The position numbers and the translations under genes were made by a program. The notes beneath the pieces were generated by a model. That model saw only the letters and a list, made by a program, of their open reading frames with translations. It did no database searches and had not been told where the DNA came from. From contig NC_079487.1 in assembly GCF_020520425.1 (NCBI RefSeq), positions 106,922,141-106,986,140 of the forward strand: DNA of 64,000 bases, written 5' to 3'. Positions 56,547 through 64,000 of this stretch are shown here, one piece after another. The DNA comes from Spinacia oleracea. Its lineage: Eukaryota > Streptophyta > Magnoliopsida > Caryophyllales > Amaranthaceae. Positions within the stretch are counted from its first letter, which is position 1. The number at the start of each line of letters is the position of its first letter.

Positions 56547-56674
56547 TACGAATTATAAAGATAATTATAAGTTTAAAAATTATTATTTATTTTTCTAATC
56601 TATTTTATTATACGAATTATAAAGATAATTATAAGATTAAAAATTATTATTTATTTTTCTAATCTATTTTATTA
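56547..56674. repeat. 64-bp tandem duplication
   Basis: 56547-56610 is repeated at 56611-56674 with about two differences (aagtttaaa against aagattaaa). AT-rich, just upstream of a second Helitron-like 5' end (about 56718-56763). Confidence 0.9.
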
Positions 56675-56763
56675 TTATAATCTTAAAATTCTATTTAGTG
56701 ACTGGACAATCCTATGTGGACGCTCTAAATGCTCTTGAAAAAACTCCCCTTTATATATATATA

Positions 56764-58521
56764 CTAGTATTGAAGCCCGTGCGATGCACGGGTTCGTAAT
56801 AAAAAGTACATAATTGTCTTATTATATTCTGTCTAAGTTTGATACATTTATTTATTTGAGCTATATTTTTTCTGAAAACTATTATGTTGATGGTTAGATA
56901 TGGGTATAAAGTCATACATTTATAATCGAAAAAAAATATAGGTTTAATACAAATAGAATTCTATTATACACTTAATAATAATTATCATAACTATTACAAA
57001 TTTCTTTTGTGTTGCACCCAAAAAAAACTTTTTAACTAAAATTCTATCATGACACCCTTTTGGGGGTTTTATGTAAATAAAATTCTATTACAAATTTCTT
57101 TCGTGGTTGCACCCAAAAAGATTATTTATCTAAAATTCTATCATGACACCCTGTCAAGACTGAAATATTATTGAGTGAAAACCTGAATCGTATTGCTTAT
57201 GATAAGAGATATATATATAGTACAACTGATTCCAATACTTCTAGTTGACTTAGGTACGTAATATCATAATCTAATGCTACTGCTAATGTATGGAAATCTA
57301 AAACCAACTTAAACTCTAGGACTAATATATTGGTATTAGAATTGTAATCCAAAAGTAACGTACACTCATAAGAATATGCATACGTGTGTAATTGTATAGA
57401 ATGAAGAATTGAATATATGTTGTTCCATCTATTTTTCTTTTTTGACTATTCTATCCACTCCCTATGGCATTTTGCATTTGAAAAAACTCACTATTTGTAA
57501 TTCTATCTTATTTGTTAAAAGCGGATAATTGTATCTTTTTCTCTTATTATCTTTTACTTAGTACTTATATATCTTTTTTATTCTTGTACAGACCTGAAAA
57601 CTCATAATTTACATCATACTCTTAAAGGGCACACTCATGATAATTCACCCACGTTACAAACATAAAGAGACATAATTAGGAAAGATGATCTATACTTTAA
57701 CTAATTCTATTCAAAACATAAAGTAAAAAAACCCAAAATTAACGATTTTAATTTACATCACTTTACCCTTTTTCTAAACAAATCCGCACACCCTTTTAAT
57801 ATTTTTCAGTATCAATACCAAAAAAACTATGCAATGGTGAATTTTAATACGTGAAATGCATAAAAAAAACAAGCAGATTGGAAACAGAATAACTACGGGT
57901 AAAAAGGAGTAACTTGTTTATAAAAGAGGAGTATAGTTTTATAAATTTACCCAACCATGATCACAAAACTTGAGATTTTTTTGGAAATTATTATGTTGAT
58001 AGTTAGATACGGATTGAACATACAATACAAAGTCATATATTTATAACCGGGAAAAAAAATATAGTTTAATGCAAATAGAATTCTAATTTAAATAAAATGA
58101 TAAAATGATAAAATGATAAAATTATAGTTTATCTATCCGTAGTATATGATACCAATGCAAGTACAATTGTAATGTATATATAATTCTAATGTATTCTACT
58201 ACGATTAGTTTTGGAGATACCCATAAAAGGAAATCTTATCTTCTTTGGGTTTATATTAGTTTCAATCTACGAATTGTTGGGTTTATATTAGTTTCAATCT
58301 ACGAATTGCTTGATGTTTTTATCTAATTAAGATTCTTAATCTACGAATTGCTTGATGTTTTTATCATATTAAGACTCTTAGATTATTTATTTAATTAATT
58401 AAACAATCTAATTATACTATATTTAATTAATTAACAATCTAATTATATTTGATGACGTGGAAATCCTACGTGGCGCTCCGAAAACTCTCGAAAAAACTCC
58501 CCTTTATATATATATATTAGA
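56764..58521 (-). mobile_element. Helitron-like element (1.76 kb)
   Basis: On the minus strand it begins A|TCTAATATATATATA...AAAGGGGAG at 58521 and ends with the hairpin CCCGTGCATCGCACGGG, a short spacer and CTAG|T at 56764. A 5' TC, 3' hairpin plus CTRR end and insertion between A and T are the signature of plant Helitrons. No Rep/helicase is seen, so it is non-autonomous. Immediately left (about 56718-56763) is another copy of the 5' end sequence (GGGGAGTTTTTTC), so it landed at the tip of an older relative. Confidence 0.7.
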
Positions 58522-59105
58522 TTACTCATAGAAGTATCTTGACGTTATACAAAAATGTATTTGATAATAATAAAATATCTTGATTAGCTAACTAATGTAT
58601 AAATCATTTATTTATCAAAAAAAAAAAAAAACTAATGTATAAATCATTAAATCTTGAAAGGGGTATTTCATAATTGGTTAGGGCCGGTGGTACGTTCAAG
58701 AGAAAAAAAATACTTATTTTACGATAAGAAATGTTGATTTTTTAAAAATGTAACCTTACATGGATTCTAAAAACCGCACTCACTGTGTGCATAAAAAACT
58801 AGTTAAGAAAAAGAATATTAAGAAACAGATTGAGTATTAAATTAGAAAAGTATAAGTGAAAAGTAGCTAACATAGTCGCATTAGAAGGACGAACAACTAA
58901 CTAGAATCCTACTTGGACTATTAGTCCAAAAAACACATACCATGTTTTATGTTTTTGGTGATTAGAAAAAACACATAACATGTATATATACATACACACC
59001 TACTTCACTTCTCATCACTCTTAAACCCCTTTCTTCTTTTTATAACCAGTTTCATCCCTTTTATAATATGATCCGATCATAATTCATCATATTTAACACA
59101 TTTCT
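58522..59105 (+). promoter_or_regulatory. GT47 gene promoter region
   Basis: A TATA box GTATATATAC lies at about 58982-58991, about 115 bp before the ATG at 59106, followed by a pyrimidine-rich leader (cttcacttctcatcactctt). No other element recognised. Confidence 0.6.
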
Positions 59106-62100
59106 ATGGCTAATCACTCAACAATTATGTCATTGACATGTGTAATTCTTATCTTTTTCTTGATCATCTCCCTCTTTTCTACCAATCTCATGTTCTCACA
59201 TGCTTCTCCGGTAAATTCCTTTGCCTCTCTTTTTTGTTATTGTTATTTTTTATTTAAATTTGGGAATGGTAATTGTACCTACTCCCTTCTTCATGAATTT
59301 AGTAATCACCTTCATGATTCAATTTACACTGTCGACGTGACTATTTACTGATTTTACTCATCTTGAAACAACAAGTAAAACTTGTTAGGTTGAGGAGAAT
59401 ATATTTGTGATGTTGTGGCAAGCATGTTATACAGAAATGAAATAGTGTTACGTTGTTTAATTTTATTTTATTGAGAAGAGTCAGTTTTATTCACATCAAG
59501 AACAAAAAAAATCCTTTTTTTCTGTTTTTTTGTTTTTTTGTTTTTTTGTTTTTTTGGTGTTAATTACAATTATTTCACATTAGTCTTTTGGTTTTTGTTT
59601 AATGTAAAGGGTGATTATCATTTGGAGAGAATTGAAGAAGGATTGGCAAGGGCAAGATCAACCATTAGAGAAGCGGCTCGAGCTCGAAACTATACATCAT
59701 ACACGGAAGGGAGCTTCCTCCCTAGAGGGGTGGTTTACAAAAACCCTTATTCCCTATACCAGTTAAGATCTTTCCTTTCCTTTAGTTTTTTTATTTATTT
59801 TTAATTTCAATGTTTTTAGGGTTTAAGGTTGTTAATTCTTCATTATTAGATGCTTTAATGACGAGAACTCCTTGAATAAATCAAGCAAAGTAGAAAAAAT
59901 AGGCTGAAAAAGAGTTGAGATATTATTTGGAACTAGTTATTAGTTAGAATCGAAATCATAGTGAAAGTCAAATCCTTGAGAACCGTATACGGTTTAAAAC
60001 CCTAGAGAATAGTTTTCATCCATTTAGCCTTTCTATTTTTTTTTTTTTATATATCCCGCCTATTTTCACATATTTTTTTTTAAATAAAATGGTATATATG
60101 AGTAGTTATTAAACTGTTAGATCACATGACACGTTAACTATCTTCCACACAACTAGGTACAGAGTATTGATCATGGTCCGACAATTATGTCATTGTAATA
60201 GGAGATTAGCTGACATATTGTTATTTGTTTCTTTTACATCATGATTCTGTAGATGAAATTGCTACATTTTTTATTTTTATTTTATATATATATATGATGC
60301 CCATAAGTTCCAAAAAGATAAGAAAACAATGCTACCCTCTTCTTGTGGATAAGTGTATAATATCCCTTGTTTTTTTTGGGGCCAAATTGGAGTATAGAAA
60401 CTTAGAACACTTAACATGTTCCTTACCTAATTATTATCATGTTACATTACCTAACACTTACCAATAATGTCTTGACCTATTATTATGTCAATTTCACTCG
60501 ATCTATAATAAGATAATATATTTCTCCACAATTTACCAATATCGATTAACAAGTGAGAATCCGTACGAAGTATAAACCGTGATTCTTGACTAAAAGTGAT
60601 TAAATTTTATGTAATTAAAAATAACATAGCTAGGAACTAGGAAGTATGGCTGTATGGGCATAATGTGACATATAATGGGCCGTCGTGGTAGCATTACCAT
60701 TAACAAACGATGTCAAACTACGTTACTACGTTAGTTATACCAACGCTTTTTAAGTAACTGTCACTTTCCCACGACTCTTCCCCTTACTCTCCATTTCTCC
60801 CAGCAAGTTAAGGTGATAATGACCCAGTCGAGTTTGGGGTTGCTCGGCTCGATTTATACTTTTTTTTTTTTTTTTTTTTACTTGCACCATTTTTCTTTCT
60901 TGAAATTTACATTTAGGTATTGTTTTGTTCACCTTATTTCCACTTATTTCAGAAAAAATAAGTTCAGTTAAGTTAAGATTCAGATAAGTTCAGGAAAAAT
61001 AAGGGTTGACCAAGTACAACTTATAACTAAAATAAGTTTTGATAAGTTTTAATAAGTTTAGATAAGTTCAGTTAAGTTCAAATAAGTTCAGAAAAAATAA
61101 GTGAAAATCAGATGACATTCACCTGATTTTCACTTATTTTTTCTGAACTTATTTTATCCGAACTTATCTGAACATATTAAAATTATCAAAACTAATTTTA
61201 GTTATAAGCTGTAATTTGTCAACCCTTATTTTTCCTAAACTTATTTGTTTCAATGTATTCCCTCCGTCCCTTGATACTCGACATGTTTTGACTTTTTGTA
61301 CTATTCACATAATTCACTTAGACCCTATTTTATTTCTAATATATGAAAACAAATGATAATATATAGTAATATATTATTGGCTTCATCTTAATATATATTT
61401 TCAAAATATTAATATTTTTATAAGCTTTTATAATATGTAGTTAAAGAAATTGATGGTCAAAGTTGTGCATTGAAAAACGTGTCCGGTCAAAACAGATCGA
61501 GTTTAAGGGACGGAGGAAGTAGAAAAATTAATATAGTTGAAAGTGGGGACAATGACATGCCAAAAGTTGAAATAGGCCGATTATGAGAAGTGTATCCTTT
61601 AATTAAATACGGAGGGATTACATGTGCGGTAGAGTCATGCAAGTAACAGTTTGGTAGAGTCATGCAAGTAACAGTTTGTTCTCCAACATTGGGTAAAATT
61701 AAATCAATTGATACATGTTACACTTAAGTTGTTAGATATATACAGATATATCGATGTGATTAATTAATTAGCATAAACATGAAATGAAATCAGGAGTCAC
61801 AAAGAGATGGAGAAAAGATTCAAAATATTTACGTACAAAGAAGGCGAACCACCACTGTTCCACCGCGGTCCTATGAACAATATATACTCCATTGAAGGAC
61901 AAATGATCGAAGAGCTAAATGCAGGTGATGATGATAAAAGCAGTTTCATAACTCAAAACCCTAATGAAGCCCTAGCCTTTTTCGTTCCGGTGAGCATTAC
62001 ATCCATCATTCGATACGTTTATAGGCCATATACGAGCTACTCTAGGGAACGAATGCAAAACGTCGTCGCAGATTACATTCGAGTCATATCGGAGCGTTAT

Positions 62101-63611
62101 CCTTATTGGAATACAAGTAGTGGAGCTGATCATTTCCTCATTTCTTGTCATGATTGGGTATGTTTTTTTTTTTTTTTTATTATTATTTGCTGTTAAATTA
62201 CTTTTTTGTTAACCACAATCAAAATACCGTTTACAGTTCCAAAATCAACATGATTATTATGGTTATGGTTAATTTTAAGTTTGCGATTTCCCTTAAATCA
62301 TTTCTTGTCATTACTGGGTATGTTTTTCTTTTTTGGTTGTTAAATAAAAATCTTGTTAATGACTTTCCTTAAATAGCCAACTTTAGCTAGAGTTGTAGGT
62401 TGACTCACCAAAGTATGGTTGCCCATATACTTATCTAAATCCTTTAATCAATAGTGATAAAGCTCAAAATATTAATTAATAGTTTTCAAAATCAATCAAC
62501 ATGATTATTATGAATATGATTATATGAACTAATAGTTTGTTATCTCTCTTAAACCATACTACTTTATTTCATAATGATCTTTAAGTTTTCCGTTTTATTC
62601 TGTCTCGTATTGCTCTTTACATTGCGTTTTATAATTTATATTATATTTTGGCATACAAATTTACTATCTTAAGTTTTTAACTCATTTTCTCTTACTTTAT
62701 TCATTTTATCTTACTATCACTCGCTTTTACTCTATTTTACTTTATGCATACTTTATTATAACCATCCTTTTTTGACGGCAAACCTTAATATTTGTGTAAA
62801 TAGTAAATTAGTAACGGTAAAGTTTATAAATCTGAGGTGCTATGACTTAAAACTAGCCTAAGTTATTAAAAGATTTTAACAAGCTAATTCGTTTTAAACT
62901 TAATAATAATCCAATTTTGTAATTGATTTGTTTTTTCAGGCACCAGATGTTTCGTCAGCCCATCCAGAGCTGTTCAAGCACTTCATTCGAGTCCTATGCA
63001 ACGCCAACGTCTCGGAAGGCTTCCGCCCTTCACGTGACGTCTCACTCCCCGAAATCCTCATCCCTTGGGGAACACTTGGCCCTCCTATGATCAACCTAAC
63101 GCCTCGCAACCGTCGTGTCCTCGCCTTCTTCGCTGGTGGTCCCCACGGCGAAGTCCGTAAGAGCCTCTTTGACCATTGGAAGGACAAGGACAAATCTGTC
63201 CAAGTCTTTGGTTACCTTCCTAAGGACCAAAACTACACCGTTTTGATGGGCCAAAGTAAATATTGTCTTTGCCCTAGTGGGTGGGAGGTGGCCAGCCCAA
63301 GGTTACTAGAGTCAATTTACACGGGTTGTGTTCCGGTTATCGTTTCCGACAATTATACGTTACCGTTTAGTGACGTGTTGGATTGGAGTAAGTTTTCGGT
63401 TCATATTCCGGTGGCGAAGATACCGGAGATTAAGAAGATTCTAGAAGGGATATCAACGACGAGATACTTGATGTTACATAAGAGGGTGTTACAAGTTAGG
63501 CCACATTTTGTGATTAATAGACCATCTAAGCCGTTTGATGCTATTCATATGATTCTTCATTCTATTTGGCTTAGAAGGCTTAATATTAAGCTAGGTCATC
63601 ATGTCATGTAA
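59106..63611 (+). CDS. Exostosin-family (GT47) glycosyltransferase, 430 aa
   Basis: Exons 59106-59210, 59610-59761, 61794-62157 and 62940-63611, all with GT-AG introns and in frame, give 430 residues. Residues about 10-30 are a hydrophobic signal anchor ([12 protein letters not shown]), typical of type II Golgi enzymes. The exostosin domain runs from about residue 90 to 400 with family landmarks: [58 protein letters not shown] and [19 protein letters not shown]. Relatives transfer sugars to plant wall polysaccharides. The donor and acceptor of this member cannot be told from sequence; it looks closest to the At5g03795-like group. No lesions seen. Intron 2 (2 kb) holds a foldback element and a MITE. 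Confidence 0.92.
60988..61255. mobile_element. Foldback element in GT47 intron 2
   Basis: A large imperfect hairpin centred near 61116. The left arm contains tcagaaaaaataagtgaaaa and the right arm its inverse; pairing continues outward through ataagttcagataagttc-type words to aaaaataagggttgac / gtcaacccttattttt. Same sequence family as positions 1-200. Confidence 0.8.
61258..61519. mobile_element. Stowaway-type MITE in GT47 intron 2
   Basis: TTCCCTCCGTCCCTTGATACTC and its inverse near the right end (gagtttaagggacggaggaag), with TA at 61256-61257 and 61520-61521. It directly abuts the foldback element. Confidence 0.85.
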
Positions 63612-64000
63612 AATTATTAATATCCATCTGTATAGATTTAGGTTTGCATTTATATTATGTGTATTTTCAAGTTTCCTTAATTGATGTAGTAATGATCAAC
63701 TTTTAGTTGATTATATGAGGGCCGGTATGTAGATTTACTTATCTGGGTACGTAAAGTAGTTATTTGGTAGACAATAATATTATTAAAATGAGAAAATTTA
63801 GCTTGGTTGGTAAAGTTTGAGGGGTGGTATTAAATACCTGAGATCAAATCTCGTCTACATCACTAGCTTGTTGTCTGGCCTTGTCCTTTGTAGGTGAAGT
63901 AAAAACTAAAAAGTCGTAATGATACTTTAGAGTACTTAAGAAAAAACACAAAACTAAAACATAGACATAAAAACCATAATGCAGTGCAGAAAATGGAATG
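63612..64000. other. GT47 3' flank with a possible SINE
   Basis: The GT47 3' UTR lies at the start. At about 63795-63960 there is a tRNA-like head: box A-like TAGCTTGGTTGGTAAAG and box B-like GAGATCAAATCTC about 50 bp apart. This could be an old SINE, but no clear tail or target duplication is visible before the window ends. Confidence 0.4.

Noticed and set aside
1-64000. CRISPR arrays, operons or bacterial defence systems
   Set aside because: The regular repeats are MITE ends, minisatellites and coding repeats; the genes have introns and plant families, so prokaryotic systems are not expected or seen.

Overview
The window is nuclear DNA from a flowering plant of the amaranth/chenopod group, most likely spinach (Spinacia oleracea). 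The strongest clue is a sucrose-phosphate synthase gene whose 13 exons splice to exactly 1056 residues. Its regulatory serines fall at positions 158, 229 and 424, the numbering known for the spinach enzyme. The AT-rich background, introns, Stowaway MITEs, Helitron-like ends, SINEs and Ty1/copia LTR elements are all plant features.

Layout from left to right. 1-4665 is gene-free and packed with small transposons: Stowaway MITEs, a tRNA-derived SINE nested in a MITE, Helitron-like ends and a long (AT)n tract. 4671-15131 is a complete copia retrotransposon (copy 1, minus strand) with 1380-bp LTRs and a 5-bp target duplication. 15137-22301 is intergenic, with foldback and TIR elements, MITEs and two minisatellites. 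22302-29257 is SPS1 (plus strand). 30300-42835 is a hybrid proline-rich protein (HyPRP) gene on the minus strand, split by a second full-length copia element of the same family (copy 2, plus strand, 31571-42043). 42836-52000 holds the HyPRP promoter, two TIR transposons, gene fragments (PPR-like and SIP1 aquaporin-like) and a tRNA-like sequence. 52421-54284 is a FAR1-related (MULE-derived) gene on the minus strand. 54288-59105 has a LINE relic, a Stowaway MITE and a Helitron-like element. 59106-63611 is a four-exon exostosin-family (GT47) glycosyltransferase gene on the plus strand.

The host genes do not form a pathway. SPS1 acts in cytosolic sucrose synthesis, the HyPRP is a predicted secreted wall protein, the FAR1-related gene is a predicted nuclear factor derived from a transposase, and the GT47 protein is a predicted Golgi enzyme. 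The most notable biology is the recent activity of one copia family. Two nearly identical elements lie in opposite orientation around SPS1. They share LTRs, leader and pol but carry very different gag regions, and each has different single-base lesions. One of them has interrupted the HyPRP reading frame. I found no CRISPR, operon or other prokaryotic-type system, and nothing I would call a wholly new system.
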